A stretch of DNA of 64,000 nt from Cyphellophora europaea CBS 101466 (GCF_000365145.1 NW_008481810.1:2108001-2172000); one strand, 5' to 3'. Positions 42,491 to 53,794 are shown, counted from the stretch's first letter. Translations and numbers: made by a program. Notes: generated from the letters alone by a model not told the origin.

Positions 42491-45400
42491 TCAGATGAAC
42501 CGCAGGCTCCCCTTGTGACTTTTCTCCCTTCCGCCCCAGGGTAGCTCGTTCTCAGACCCACCTCCACTGTCAGGACGACTGCTGTCACCATTCCCACGCA
42601 GACTCTGTGGCCCGTCACCCTTATTATCAACACTGACGACGCGTTTCCGATTGTCCCCGAGCCTCAAACCTCCAAATCCTCCTCCACTCGCTCTCGCTCG
42701 GCCTAGCATCCTCCCCACCGCCCGACCAACAAAGCCTTCACTCTCCGTCCCTGTCCCCGTCTCCGTTTCTCCCTCGTCGCCTGTCGTCTCCCTGCCTCCA
42801 CTAAATGGCATTGGTGGCCACCCTCCCAGACGCGGGCTCGCTACCGCGCTGTTGCCCCCAAAGCTGCTCGCCGTGTCCCGTAGTCGCTCCCCCCTTTCAT
42901 CCATGCCCAGCTCGTATAGCATTTTGTCCGTCTGTTCCTCGATGCTAGCTCCTGCCTTTCCGCCTCGGTCCATCTCTTTATCGACGCCCGCGCCTATGCC
43001 CAAACCGCCGTAGCCGTGGACATAACCACTGCTCCTGCCACTATTTCGGGCCTTTGATGAGGCGCGTCCTGCACTGGGCGAACGCCTGCTTGGCGGCCTC
43101 ATCCTTGACGCCGCCGTCGTCTGCGGCAGTGACCGGAGTGGTATGCGTTTGGGTACCGTCACAACAGCTGGGGGTGTATGCATTTGCGTCGGCATGTGTC
43201 TCTGCACAGCAAGCGATTCGCGCGGTTCCATGTCCTCCCACTGCGAGGTGGAGCTGGAGGACACTGCGCTGGAAAACTGCCCGCTGGAGATGGACACCGT
43301 ACGGATAAGCTCATGTCTACTAGGGTCTTGCCGCTGCGGCAGTGGGGTATCATAGTCTGGCTGATCTGAAGAAGGCGCAGCCCGGATGCCCCATGGTCCA
43401 AAGGCAGCGGCCGACGAGGACGCCGGCATCAAGCGCTTCCAGTTCGCAGAAGAAGGCGGCTCACGAGTCCGCTGGCTCGGTGATGGGGGCGAAGAGGGCA
43501 TATAGATGTTTCCTGCAGGAGTGCTGAGACCCTCCATCATGCCGTCTTCGTTCGCCTCGAAAATTGGGAAGGTGCCGCTTCGGGTGCTTGAGAATGGGTA
43601 GCCAGGGCTGAAGGATCTGCTGGAGGGCCGGATGGCCGACGTCCCAGGTTTGAAGCGGCTGATCGATGGCGTGCGGCTGCCGGAATTCGAGAAATGCGAC
43701 AGGCCTTCGAGCTCGGCGCGAGCGCGCTCATTGTACCAGTCTTTTCGCGCCTGGTAGAAGGCTTCGGTATCTTGTGGTCCAGGCAGGTTGTATGGATGGT
43801 CTTGAGGAGTGTGGACAGCACGAACTGATCGGCTTTTGGCGGGCTTGTTGGCGATCTTAGAATCCGAGCGCTGTGCCATGGAACCGTATGGTCCATGGAG
43901 CCCGTCATCACTTTGATCGTCAGGGAGTCCTTCCCCATGGGCCGAAGTCGACGGCGGAAGAGGGAAGAGATCAAGATTTGTGGTTGCGATAGAGGGGCGA
44001 GCATTGTCTCTGCCGTTCAGGGTTCCATACGTTGTAGCCCAGGATGAGCGGGTGGGAGCTTGCGAAATACGAAATGGATTGTCCGATTTCAAGGAAGAAG
44101 GTGAGCGAATGATGGAGCCGTGGCCAACGCCAACAATCGCGGATAGACGGGATGGTAATCCAGAACGTAGGCTGGTTGCCTGTGAATTGGTACGTTCAGG
44201 GTATGCCGCTGCGGGCTCTCTGCTGACCCTTTTTCTCTGGAACAGCGCAGGTCCATCATTCCGCTTCCGCTTCGGCGACGTTGAGGGCTCATCAACAGGC
44301 AGTGTGAGGAGATCAGCTGAAGCTGGCTCAGCGGCCAGGCTAGGGGATCCTTTCTGCCCAGCAGGAGTGAGCATCAAGTCGCCCCAGTTTGAATCAAAAG
44401 ACTCGTGGGCTTGAGGCTTCTGGCGCTTCTGCAGTCTTGTTCTAGCCCGCTTCAGCGAATCCGGCGCCCATGGTAGCTCAACCTGCGGCGGTTTTACGGG
44501 GGTTTGCAGCATTTCTCTGGCGCTGCTCCGGTTCGATGTCTTGTTGACCACAGCCGGAGGTTCGGCATCGTCAATCCCATCGTACGGGGTGGCTTGAAAC
44601 TCTGAACTCGCGGCACTGTTGCGAGACGTTGCTTGCTCATCGTCTGACACCTCTTTGTCCTTTTGTTTCTTGTTCTTGCGCTTCCGCCAACACAAACACA
44701 GCAGAATTATTAGTACAACTCCGAGTACACAAAAGACCGTAGTCAGGACAATCGCTAAGATATGTCGCCGGTTGACGCGCGGGCTGTTGTCGGCTTGATT
44801 ACCCCCGGCAGGTGTAGACGTAGCTATATCAGAAGATCCTGTAGATGATGGACCAGGCCGAGTTGGTGTAGACCCAATGGCGGCTCCCACGAGTATCTGG
44901 ACTGGATACGTAGTCCGTGAGACACCTTTCACCACCGTTAATGACGAGCTCAACACGCGCTGGCCCAAATCGTTTGGCACTTGGCCATGGAATGTCAAGT
45001 TATCGCTTGAGAAGACTAGCCAAGGTGCCGCAGTGTTTATACTGGCCGTCACCTCGTCTGCTGCGTCGGTAATCGATTCCGGGATCTCGTAGTCGAGGTA
45101 CTCTCCCGGATATGCCGTAATGTTGAGAGCGACTTCTGGTGTACCGGTAGAAGCTGGCTGTATGGTCACGGCCAAAGTTGCCTCATCGTTCGACCTATCT
45201 TGCGCGGTAATCGTGACAGTCTGTGCCGAAAAGTCCTCTGGAACTGTTCCACTGAGAATAATGCTCTCTTCATCCAACTTCATCCAGGACGGTAAGCTCG
45301 CTTGAGCGCCCAGAAAGTCTGCTGAGCTGATTGGCTTCCCGTCAAGATACAAGATATCACGAAATGTGTCGGATTGAAATTCTTGGCCGCTCGTCACATT

Positions 45401-46135
45401 CACGGTTTCTGAGGCTGACTGGAAAGCGAATATCCTGTTAGCGACAATGATATTGAATACAACGGCAGCCTCGGCAAAGCCTGGGACATTACTGGCCACG
45501 AGCTTGACGCCGTAGCTTTGCTGCTGCGCACTTGCATTTATGATTGGGGGCGTGGAACCAGATACACGCAATACCTGCGCATCGAATTGAATCCATGGTG
45601 GAAGAGGCGAGTCATCTTCTGTGACTGCGTAGTAGACTGTTGACGACGAGGTGCCGGCAAATAGCTGTGGCGGAAATAGAATGGCGAACGATGTCAATGG
45701 ATTGAGGTAGAGTGTTGAAGGTTCCTGTACTTGACCAGCAGCGCGTAAAGAGGATGTAATCGACACGCCCGTGCTGAGACTTGAGCCGTCTGCTACCACA
45801 AGTGTGACACTTGCGGATGTCTGGCCAGTATTATCGCTCGCGGTGACTTGGAAAGTAACGGCGCCGACATCTGAAGTTCCCGGGGTACCTTCGAGCGTTC
45901 GTGTATTCGGGTCGAGAGACAGCCATTCTGGTGCGCTGCCAATGTTGTATGATATCGACGAGCTGTCTGAATGGAACGTGGTATCCGCAAACGAGAATTG
46001 ATATGGTCGGGAAGCGTAAGCTACGGGAGGCACCTGGGCGTTGATCGGGAACACAAGCTGAGGCGCAGAGCTCGCATGTCGCACAAGCAAAAGTGTGCTT
46101 GCGAGGCAGGCTCCTAAGGAAGTAGGCCGGCGCAT
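42491..46135 (-). CDS. AXL2: AXL2/BUD10-like plasma membrane glycoprotein with cadherin-like domains
   Basis: Single exon, 1214 residues. A signal peptide (about 1-23, SLGACLASTLLLVRHASSAP) precedes four dystroglycan-type cadherin-like (CADG) repeats, at about 25-115, 130-235, 240-328 and 330-416; PEWLSLDPNTRTLEGTPG is the typical core. A single membrane helix at about 458-482 (LAIVLTTVFCVLGVVLIILL) is followed by a basic stop-transfer sequence (CWRKRKNKKQK). The 730-residue cytosolic tail is Ser/Arg/Pro-rich and probably disordered. Yeast Axl2 marks the site for axial budding; in filamentous fungi it helps conidiation and septin organisation. Outer-loop N-glycosylation sites are present. The long tail hides several antisense frames of no significance. 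Confidence 0.93.
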   Translation of the reverse strand: MRRPTSLGACLASTLLLVRHASSAPQLVFPINAQVPPVAYASRPYQFSFADTTFHSDSSSISYNIGSAPEWLSLDPNTRTLEGTPGTSDVGAVTFQVTASDNTGQTSASVTLVVADGSSLSTGVSITSSLRAAGQVQEPSTLYLNPLTSFAILFPPQLFAGTSSSTVYYAVTEDDSPLPPWIQFDAQVLRVSGSTPPIINASAQQQSYGVKLVASNVPGFAEAAVVFNIIVANRIFAFQSASETVNVTSGQEFQSDTFRDILYLDGKPISSADFLGAQASLPSWMKLDEESIILSGTVPEDFSAQTVTITAQDRSNDEATLAVTIQPASTGTPEVALNITAYPGEYLDYEIPESITDAADEVTASINTAAPWLVFSSDNLTFHGQVPNDLGQRVLSSSLTVVKGVSRTTYPVQILVGAAIGSTPTRPGPSSTGSSDIATSTPAGGNQADNSPRVNRRHILAIVLTTVFCVLGVVLIILLCLCWRKRKNKKQKDKEVSDDEQATSRNSAASSEFQATPYDGIDDAEPPAVVNKTSNRSSAREMLQTPVKPPQVELPWAPDSLKRARTRLQKRQKPQAHESFDSNWGDLMLTPAGQKGSPSLAAEPASADLLTLPVDEPSTSPKRKRNDGPALFQRKRVSREPAAAYPERTNSQATSLRSGLPSRLSAIVGVGHGSIIRSPSSLKSDNPFRISQAPTRSSWATTYGTLNGRDNARPSIATTNLDLFPLPPSTSAHGEGLPDDQSDDGLHGPYGSMAQRSDSKIANKPAKSRSVRAVHTPQDHPYNLPGPQDTEAFYQARKDWYNERARAELEGLSHFSNSGSRTPSISRFKPGTSAIRPSSRSFSPGYPFSSTRSGTFPIFEANEDGMMEGLSTPAGNIYMPSSPPSPSQRTREPPSSANWKRLMPASSSAAAFGPWGIRAAPSSDQPDYDTPLPQRQDPSRHELIRTVSISSGQFSSAVSSSSTSQWEDMEPRESLAVQRHMPTQMHTPPAVVTVPKRIPLRSLPQTTAASRMRPPSRRSPSAGRASSKARNSGRSSGYVHGYGGLGIGAGVDKEMDRGGKAGASIEEQTDKMLYELGMDERGERLRDTASSFGGNSAVASPRLGGWPPMPFSGGRETTGDEGETETGTGTESEGFVGRAVGRMLGRARASGGGFGGLRLGDNRKRVVSVDNKGDGPQSLRGNGDSSRPDSGGGSENELPWGGREKSHKGSLRFI

Positions 46136-47018
46136 TCACGCTGAGTTCGTCTCACCGGCTTCTGGCGGTCTGTCAAGTACATCGATTGGGCTCTAGAGGC
46201 AATGAGTAGCAGTGAATCGTTAACACAGTGAGTAAGACGCGCTGAAACATTGACAGTAGGAAAATCATCGCATGAGCTTGAGCGCAGCGAGGGTTGGGGG
46301 TGGTGGGCGGTGCACCAGTTCATCCTGCAAGGGATGAACATGATTCCCAGCCACGCGCACGCGCCGTGAGAATGCAACGGACGCGCAAGTGGTTCAAGGG
46401 ATTAATTGACAGCTTCGAGAGTTAGAGACATTGAAATACCACATCAAATGAGCTGCCTTCCGTCCTTCCCAAGGGACTCATGCCGCGAAAGTCGCAAAGC
46501 GAGGCATTTTGCACTTGACGACCTCCGTGTGAGCAGCTTACATGACAGGTGGCTCTGGATCTGACTCAATAGTAGATTCAAATCACAGACTCAAGCGTCT
46601 TCGTAGAGACGGTGCAATTGATTTCGAGATTTGGGAAGTCCATGGCATAGATGATGAGACAAGCTGATCTTGGTACGAGTGGTTAGGTTGGATAGGAAGC
46701 TCATGTATAATGTACCATTGACATCAGCTGGAACATCTTGGCATTGGAATTGGTGGAGACTCCACAGTCTGACTCAGTACTGGTAGTAGTGTATATCGTA
46801 TGTAGGCTCGAACATCATTTCTGCGTACAAGGTCTCTTTACGAATCGATCTAAGTTTCTCAGGACAGGCGCCTTCCCTTTGGGTAAGCTCTCTCCTGGAT
46901 CAGTGCCTACCAGTGAAAATCCGAAACTCGCCACAAAGAAGAAGCATTTCACACAAGTCGTCCGGCGCTCCCGCAAAACCAAGCCGTGGTCGAGCGCTCA
47001 AAACTTCCGAAAGGCAGC
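46136..47018. other. intergenic region between AXL2 and the GNAT gene
   Basis: 883 bp between divergent genes; nothing coding is supported. Confidence 0.45.
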
Positions 47019-47828
47019 ATGGATATTGATCTGGTGCCAGTGACGGACCGAGACGACATTGAAACACTGGTGGATATAAAACCATAATGCAATGGTTCCC
47101 GACCCTCTCTACCGTTGGATGGCCTTGTACACAGAAGAGAACGAAGACGATGGAACAAGGTCAGCACTAATAAGCGCACTTGATGACCCTCATCATACAA
47201 TGATCAAGGCCGTGGCCAAGGAATCTGTTGCAGAGGGAGGTAGCGTGGTGGTTGGGTTTGTCCAATATTTCCGTGGCTTCATCCAAATCCCCAGCGGGAA
47301 AAACACCAAGGGTGATTTTCAGAAGCAAGCCAAAAGCAATGCACCAGAGACCACTGTTGATCAGGCGTATGCGGCAAGACTCAGGGTGGGTGATGCAATC
47401 TATACTCACTCACGAAACTGGTACATCGGCACGGTGCGGTCGCGGAAGCATCTGTGTGCGTTGATTCCCTCACCCGCGAAGGGGCCATGGCTGATACAGA
47501 CCTGTGCGCTAGTCATTCGTCGTCTGATGGTGGATCCCAAACACCAGCGTAAGGGAATCGCTGGCAAGCTCATGCAGCATGTTACCGAGGAAGCGGATGA
47601 CATGCGTGTACCTATATGGTTATTTGCCCGACCAGCAGGCCTGCCGTTGTACTACAAGGTTGGATTCATCCAAGTAGGTGAAACTGAGTTGGATGTTCCA
47701 GAGCTGAAAGTGAGTAAAAACCTATGTGCGAGTAAGAGCATCGAGAGTCTGGTAGTAGTTGACGCCAATAGGTGCCTGTCTCGACGGCTATGGTGAGGTG
47801 GCCGAGCACGCATGCAGAGGATTGGTGA
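47019..47828 (+). CDS. GNAT-family N-acetyltransferase with an apparent +1 frameshift
   Basis: The acetyl-CoA-binding core is clear in RRLMVDPKHQRKGIAGKL (the Q-x-x-G-x-G/A loop) and the following ADDMRVPIWLFARPAGLPLY. A final intron (47710-47771, GTGAGT donor) joins ELDVPELK to VPVSTAMVRWPSTHAEDW, the natural C-terminus. The N-terminal strand MDIDLVPVTDRDDIETLVDI starts at 47019 but hits a stop (TAA 47085-47087), while the next conserved piece, NAMVPDPLYRWMALYTE, is in the +1 frame; dropping one base near 47080-47084 would reunite them, and no intron explains it. The safe model starts at 47092 (224 residues). Substrate unknown. Either a real lesion, or a sequence error. Confidence 0.75.
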
Positions 47829-48522
47829 AGACTGCCTGGCGAAGAGAATTGATAAGGTACGGTTGCTCATGCAGTCGGACCGGCGTCTGACCTAGTCCCC
47901 GGGCATGATATGGCTGGCTCCTCTCCACGAGTACTATGCTGACTGGGAGGTAGCGGGTAGCGTGGGTATAAAACATGGGCAGGATGGTTTACAATGTGAA
48001 AGAACTCATGTTGGATATAGAACAACTCATATTGATGAATAGAAAAACAACAGCAGTACTGATGGGAGACATATGGCGAGCTGGAGAACCACTGAATGCC
48101 TGTCAAGGTCGGTCTGGAAGCGTGTTGGAAGCCAGAGGCGCCCGGCTCATGGCTTGGCGTTGGAACTGCAGCTCCTCCACCGTTCGCACCCTGTTCGTGT
48201 CTTTTGGCATCTTTGCTGCTGTCGTCATTTTACGCAGCAACATCCTATTCCTGCCGCTCATCGTCCGCACTGCAAGTCGCGTTTCCGTGCGCCTTCTCTT
48301 GTTAGGCTCGAGATCCAATTTCTTCGTCCCCGCCGCCCCCGTATCGCCACCAGCAGACCCTGCGAACGCCGCCCCACCAAGCTAGTGTGAAGTCTGCCAC
48401 GTCCGTGCCTCGTGCCTCGTGCCTCTTCCATCCGCCTTCAATCACGATCTTCGAAAAGCAGGACCCAAGTATATGAACACTCACCAAACTCTACGTTCAT
48501 CATCAAGTGACAATCAGTCACC
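47829..48522. other. region upstream of the PP2C gene, with a candidate antisense frame
   Basis: 694 bp without a supported gene. It contains a tandem CGTGCCT repeat at 48404-48424. A hydrophobic plus frame (47975-48385) and a basic minus frame (48318-48103) overlap; neither is accepted (see rejected items). Confidence 0.4.
48404..48424 (+). repeat. CGTGCCT, three tandem copies
   Basis: Three perfect seven-base copies about 100 bp upstream of the PP2C start codon, in its presumed promoter or leader. Confidence 0.9.
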
Positions 48523-50248
48523 ATGGGTCAGACCTTGTCAGAGCCTGTTGTAGAAAAGGTGAATAACCGCACGCACTCGTCCGCTTACATCACGACAATA
48601 TTCTCGTGCCCCATGGCTTTTGGACAAATGTTGGCGGATTGCCATACTCGTGGTTCAAAAGCTCAGCGCTGATATCTACTCTAGATCTCCCACGAGGGTG
48701 CTGATGACTGCGTCGTGTTCGGCCTATCGGCCATGCAGGGATGGCGTATAAGCATGGAAGATGCACATGCAGCGATCCTCGATCTACAAACCGAGAAAGA
48801 GGGCAAGCAACAACAAGCCGCCCCACCCGACAAAAGACTGTCGTTCTTTGGTGTCTACGATGGCCATGGCGGAGAAAAGGTAGCCCAGTTCGCGGGCGAG
48901 AACATCCATAAGATCGTGGCCAAGCAAGAAGCCTATTCGAAAGGTGATATTGAACAGGCCTTGAAAGATGGGTTTCTCGCTACAGACCGGGCTATTCTCA
49001 ATGGTGATCGAGCCGTACACCAGACTACCGGGCACGGTTACTGACCGGCTACAGATACGAGATACGAGGACGAGGTTTCTGGTTGCACTGCATCGGTTGG
49101 CATAATCTCTAAGGACAAGATTTGGGTGGTATGCTGAAAATTAGTCGCATTCGTCTCAGAACATTCACTAACACGTCTAGGCGAATGCTGGAGATTCGAG
49201 ATCAGTGCTCGGTGTCAAAGGCCGGGCGAAGCCTCTGTCATTCGACCACAAACCTCAGAATGAAGGTAGGTTCGCTCACCGTTCCGGAGATATTTGTCCA
49301 GACGTTCACGCGCTGTAGGCGAGAAAGCTCGTATTAGCGCCGCCGGTGGCTTCGTTGACTTCGGTCGAGTCAATGGCAATCTCGCTCTGTCGCGTGCCAT
49401 CGGCGACTTTGAATTTAAGAAGAGTGCCGACCTTTCACCCGAGCAACAAATTGTGACGGCCTTCCCCGATGTGATTTCGCACGAGGTCTCAGACGATGAT
49501 GAGTTTCTCGTCATTGCTTGTGATGGTAGGCCCACATGGTCCCAAGAACGGCTCAATACTAATCGAGTCAGGAATTTGGGATTGCCAGTCCTCTCAAGCC
49601 GTCGTGGAGTTCGTCAGAAGAGGTATTGCAGCGAAGCAGGACCTGCAATCGATCTGCGAGAATATGATGGACAATTGTCTGGCCTCAAACAGCGAGACCG
49701 GCGGTGTTGGCTGTGATAACATGACCATGATCGTGGTCGGTCTGCTGCACGGCCGTACCAAGGAAGAATGGTACGAATTAATAGCCAAGCGCGTGGCAGA
49801 TGGGGATGGCCCTTGTGCGCCGCCCGAGTACGGCAAGTCAGTCCTAGTTCCTGACCTCGAGTCTGTATACTAACGCAACACAGCTGAGTTCCGGGGTCCC
49901 GGTGTGCGACATCAGTACGGTCACGAAAGCCCTGATGAGTATGAATTGGACCTCGATCAGAGGAACAGAAGTGGGTTCGGCAGCCGTGGTAGAATCATCC
50001 TCCTGGGAGACGGCACTGAAGTTCTGACAGACTCTGACGACGCAGACATGTTTGACCATACCGAGGAGGACAAAGACACCGAGAACCAAATCAAGAAAAC
50101 CAACCCCGATACGTCCGATGTTGACCCAATCAGAAGCGAGCGTGAGGGGACTCCAGGACCGCAGGAGCAACAAAAGACGGCGGATGGCAACGATACCGCA
50201 ACCATCAAGGCGGTTGCTGACGAAGGGGACAGCAAGAAGGAGACTTAG
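48523..50248 (+). CDS. PTC2: PP2C-type serine/threonine phosphatase, PTC2/PTC3-like
   Basis: Seven exons (48523-48558, 48685-49003, 49055-49128, 49181-49265, 49319-49525, 49572-49832, 49884-50248) give 448 residues. The start MGQTLSEPVVEK fits the N-myristoylation pattern and matches the yeast Ptc2 type. The Mg/Mn-dependent PP2C core shows the metal-binding motifs FGVYDGHGGEKVA, VANAGDSRSVLG and GCDNMTMIVVG, and the PTC2 landmark SAMQGWRISMEDAHA. The acidic, Ser/Thr-rich tail of about 110 residues is typical. Ptc2/3 reverse stress MAP-kinase and DNA-damage-checkpoint phosphorylation. The last intron (49833-49883) has a GC donor, GCAAGT: only this gives the family sequence PPEYAEFRGPGVRH across the join. 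Confidence 0.92.
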
Positions 50249-51123
50249 ACATCTTTTTGACCACGCACCTTGCCTTGGACTACGGTGACGAGCATTCTCA
50301 CGAAGGACGATACCCCCATTCATCGAATAAAGAAGATGCAAGCAGTGTGGCAGCCTAGATAGTCCGTTGCAGGGCTGGCAGCGCAACGATACGAGTCTGA
50401 TGCATGCATGAATGTTGATGTGCACACGCTTGGGACGGGAAATGGAAGATGGAAGACCTTATCTTGCTGGCTGGCAGCACGTGTGGCGTAGGAAGGCAAG
50501 CCTCCAGACTCTGTTTTTCGCAGATGCCTGTGGCTGGCACGAGTGGGTGCTTGTTCATAGGCCCAAAATATTGCACTCATGCCATCTTTTCCACCACCCT
50601 TTCTGATCCCTAGAAGTAGTGACAGACATTGCAGGGATATCGCTTTCGCCTCCCAAGCTGTGGCTGAGCAAACCCGGCTCGAAGTGGCTCAAATCAATTA
50701 GTGGTCTTGTAACGCAAGATGACGTTTAAAAGCGCCCAAAAAGTTGTTTTTTTTGGCGGAAGCACAGCTAATGTGTCTCTCGTCTCTCGACGTCCGTGAC
50801 GTGTCTGCGTCGATATCCCGCGCCTGTCAAGAGACGCGGACAACCCCTCCCCACAAACTCAGCTTGCAAGTTACCAGATAGCATCGATTCAAGGTCTTGA
50901 TACTGCCCCCATCTATCGATGTTCTTCGTATAAGCCAATCTCCTGTTTACTGGTTAAACGTCAGGGCCTCCCAAAACTTGGCAGGCACGTGTAGCATCTG
51001 GTCAATCTGGTGCGGCCTCAGGCCCTGGACTCCGGTACCACACCCCTTTCCGAGACCGTAAGATCGCCCACTTCCGCTTCTGTATATCTTCTTCAGCAAG
51101 CTCCATTCTACCAGTCCCGACAG
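50249..51123. other. intergenic region without a supported gene
   Basis: 875 bp between the PP2C gene and choline-phosphate cytidylyltransferase; the open frame before 51124 lacks an ATG and is leader. No operator is identified. Confidence 0.45.
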
Positions 51124-52752
51124 ATGTCGTCTCCTTCTTCCACAGGGTCCGCGAAGCGCAAGCGAACAGCTGCCTCCGAGCTCGCAAAGTCCTCTACTGC
51201 AGACATGCTGCAACCGTCCTCGCGTGATGCCTCTGGCGAAGAGCTGGCCGAATCACCCTCGCACAACACGCGACGAAAGCATGCTACAAGCAACTCCGTC
51301 GACAGCGCCGGTGTGCCCCCTAATAAGCGGGCACGCACAAAGTCGAACGCCACGGACGCAGCGATGAACGGCATGGACACGTCGCATGACGCCGAGATCG
51401 CGCACCATGACCCTGGCGAGCCCAGCAGCACCACGGAAGATAGTCAGGACATAGAATCGAAGACAAAGAGGAAGACGCGTGCTACCAGCAATGCTAAGAG
51501 CATCAACGTCGACAATTCCGAGGAGGACCGTGCCATGGAGCAGCCGCCGAAGGAACTCGTTCATCCTGCTGGCGGCTACAAGACAAATTCCCCGCCGGCA
51601 GGCCGTCCCGTGCGCGTCTATGCTGACGGAGTCTTCGACCTCTTCCATCTCGGGTACGCACCTCCCATTCCCATAGACCCCATCTTTCATGCTTACTGAC
51701 AATCCAACCTCAGCCACATGCGCCAACTCGAGCAAGCCAAGACCATTTTCCCTAACACCTATCTCATCGTTGGCGTAACAGGCGACGCAGAGACACTGCG
51801 CCGCAAGGGTCTCACCGTGCTCTCCGGTGCCGAGCGTGCCGAAACCGTACGTCACTGCAAGTGGGTAGACGAGGTGCTGCCCAATTGCCCGTGGGTCGTG
51901 ACCGCCGAATTCCTTGCCGAGCACAGAATCGACTATGTCGCGCATGATGACGATCCTTACGGTGCGGCCGAGGGAGATGATATCTACGCGCCGATCAAGA
52001 AGCAGGGCAAGTTTCTGGTAACCCAACGTACGGAGGGTGTCAGTACCACCGGCATCATCACAAAGATTGTGAGGGATTACGAAAAATACATTAGCCGGCA
52101 GTTGAAGAGAGGCACGACCAGGCAAGAGCTCAATGTCAGTTGGTTAAAAAAGAACGAGCTGGACATCAAACGACACGTGTCAGAGCTGAGAGACTCCATC
52201 AAAACCAACTGGACGGCAGCTGGTGGAGAGGTAGGCCGAGACCTGAGGTCTTTCTGGCTTGGTGGCAACAGCAGGCCCAGCAGTCCGGCACCCTTCTTAA
52301 GGCGGATGAAGAGCGACGATGGCCTTAGCAGCACTACCTTGAAGAGTCCGACAGGCACGGAGCATCTCAAGCACCTAGAGGTCCCGGGCAGTGCCGGCAG
52401 TGCCAGAGGTGATAGTCCAGGCAGATTGCAGCTGGGTCTGAGCAAGAGCGAGGAATTTGCTCAAGGATATGCGCTAGGTCTGATTGGAGGTGTGAAGAGC
52501 TGGGTAAGTTGCATCAGACATAGCCCAAGTCAAACGCGAGATGCTGACCAGGAGTAGATGATGAAGGGCCGTGGACCTAGGGATTCCCAGCCCCCGAGTC
52601 CAAGCGCGAGTGATGAAGATGATGAAGCTAGAAGTCCTATTAGCGATGAGCAGAAGAGCCCCACGGGCACTGAGAGGGGGCGAAAAGGACGCAAGGGATT
52701 GACTGTCCTGAACGATGAGTTGAAGAGGGATCCGCTTGATATTGTGCACTGA
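51124..52752 (+). CDS. PCT1: choline-phosphate cytidylyltransferase
   Basis: Three exons (51124-51653, 51714-52503, 52558-52752) give 504 residues. It makes CDP-choline, the controlling step of the Kennedy pathway to phosphatidylcholine, at nuclear and ER membranes. The catalytic domain is at about 160-300, with VYADGVFDLFHLG and the HxGH motif (HLGH at 175-178, split by the first intron) and the RTEGVSTTGIITKI signature. Before it is a disordered, Lys/Arg-rich N-terminus (about 150 residues, with PPNKRARTKS as a possible nuclear signal). After it, KNELDIKRHVSELRDSIKTN is an amphipathic helix likely to bind membranes. The C-terminus is Ser/Pro-rich. The last intron ends at a TAG just before MMKGRGPRD. 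Confidence 0.95.
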
Positions 52753-53281
52753 TCGGGTTTGAGGCTTATGGAGGTGCCACTGACTTTGTCGCAGCGATGG
52801 TTGAATGTGAGGTTTACGTCGGTCTGCCCTTATAGGGTGGACGAATTGTCAAAAAGTACATGCCTATTTGTGGTGGTTTCAGCGGGTGTTTGGCAATAGA
52901 CGGCTTCAGGCGTTCATAGTAATAAGAATGGTTCCGTCTTCGCCAGGGTTCACCGTTGTTTGTTCTGAGAACGCCTCCCCAAGGCATGGATGCCATAGCG
53001 ACAGTTAAGTTAGGACCTGGAGTCTGATGTGGGTTGAAATTGTTTTCATTTGAGGCTGAGCACGATGGCCTTCACGACCATTCGGCCTGCAACCCCTCGT
53101 AGGCGCTGCGGAAGTCCTTATTGCTTGCAGCATTGTCTTTTGGCGAGCCGTCACATCAAAAGTGCGGCCGTTTGGGCCCCTTCATCTAAGACCCACTGCC
53201 CCATGCATGAGATTGTATCGCCTCAAGATTGGAATTCCTGAGAGCGTACACGTTGTCGATTCTCCATCACGATTTCGCCGC
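52753..53281. other. convergent 3' region
   Basis: 529 bp between the stops of two converging genes; no gene seen. Confidence 0.4.
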
Positions 53282-53794
53282 TTACGATCTGGGCTTCTCC
53301 TTCTTCTCCTTCCATAGAGCGCTCAGACCGACACCAGACACCTTGACGACCTTGAATCGCACACCGGGAATATCACCCTTGGCCTTGCCCTTACGACCGA
53401 AACCGGCGAGCAGGACCTCGTCGTTCTCGTCAACGAAGTTGAGGCAACCGTCATTGGGCACTAGTCCTCGCCGTTAGCAATCACGCTCCCACCAAACTCT
53501 TCTTCCATACTCTTGGGGGTGCTGAGACGTACCGAAAGCGGTGACCTTCTTGCCGTTCTTGATCAACTGGACACGCACACACTTGCGGATGGCAGAGTTG
53601 GGCTGCTTGGCCTCGACGCCGACCTTCTCGAGCACGATGCCCTTGGCGTGAGAGGAACCTCCGAAGGGCGAGGACTTGTAGGCGGTGCCGAGCAGGCGCT
53701 TCTTGTAGTGCAGGTCGGCCCAACGACCGTCCTTGCGGGCTTGTACGAGCTTGCGGGCGGCGTTGAGACCGCGGGGCTTGCCTCTGTTGGTCAT
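53282..53794 (-). CDS. RPS23: 40S ribosomal protein uS12 (RPS23)
   Basis: Two coding exons (53794-53533, 53460-53282; 72-nt intron) give 146 residues. It sits at the decoding centre of the small subunit. The first exon reads GKPRGLNAARKLVQARKDG then AKGIVLEKVGVEAKQPNSA, with KQPNSAIRKCVRVQL the universal uS12 core; the second begins VPNDGCLNFVDENDEVLLAG and ends KEKKEKPRS. An extra intron lies in the 5' leader, ending at CTACAG two bases before the ATG (donor GTAAGC at 53956, branch ACTGAC), as is common for ribosomal protein genes. The start MTNRGKPRGLN is two to three residues different from the MGKGKPRG of many fungi, which I take as natural variation. Confidence 0.97.

Noticed and set aside
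42651..44414. Plus-strand frames across the AXL2 tail
   Set aside because: Shadows of the low-complexity Ser/Pro/Arg-rich tail on the minus strand; no domain.
47975..48385. A 136-codon plus frame with a hydrophobic stretch
   Set aside because: It lies antisense to a basic frame; reverse complement of Lys/Arg codons produces Leu/Phe-rich translations, and no splice sites or motifs support it.
48103..48503. A basic minus-strand protein (AVRTMSGRNRMLLRKMTTAA...) with a possible intron and an ATG at 48503
   Set aside because: Its start would lie only 19 bp from the divergent PP2C start, leaving no promoter, and the family is not recognised. The frame end is coding-like, so strand-specific RNA-seq could revive it.
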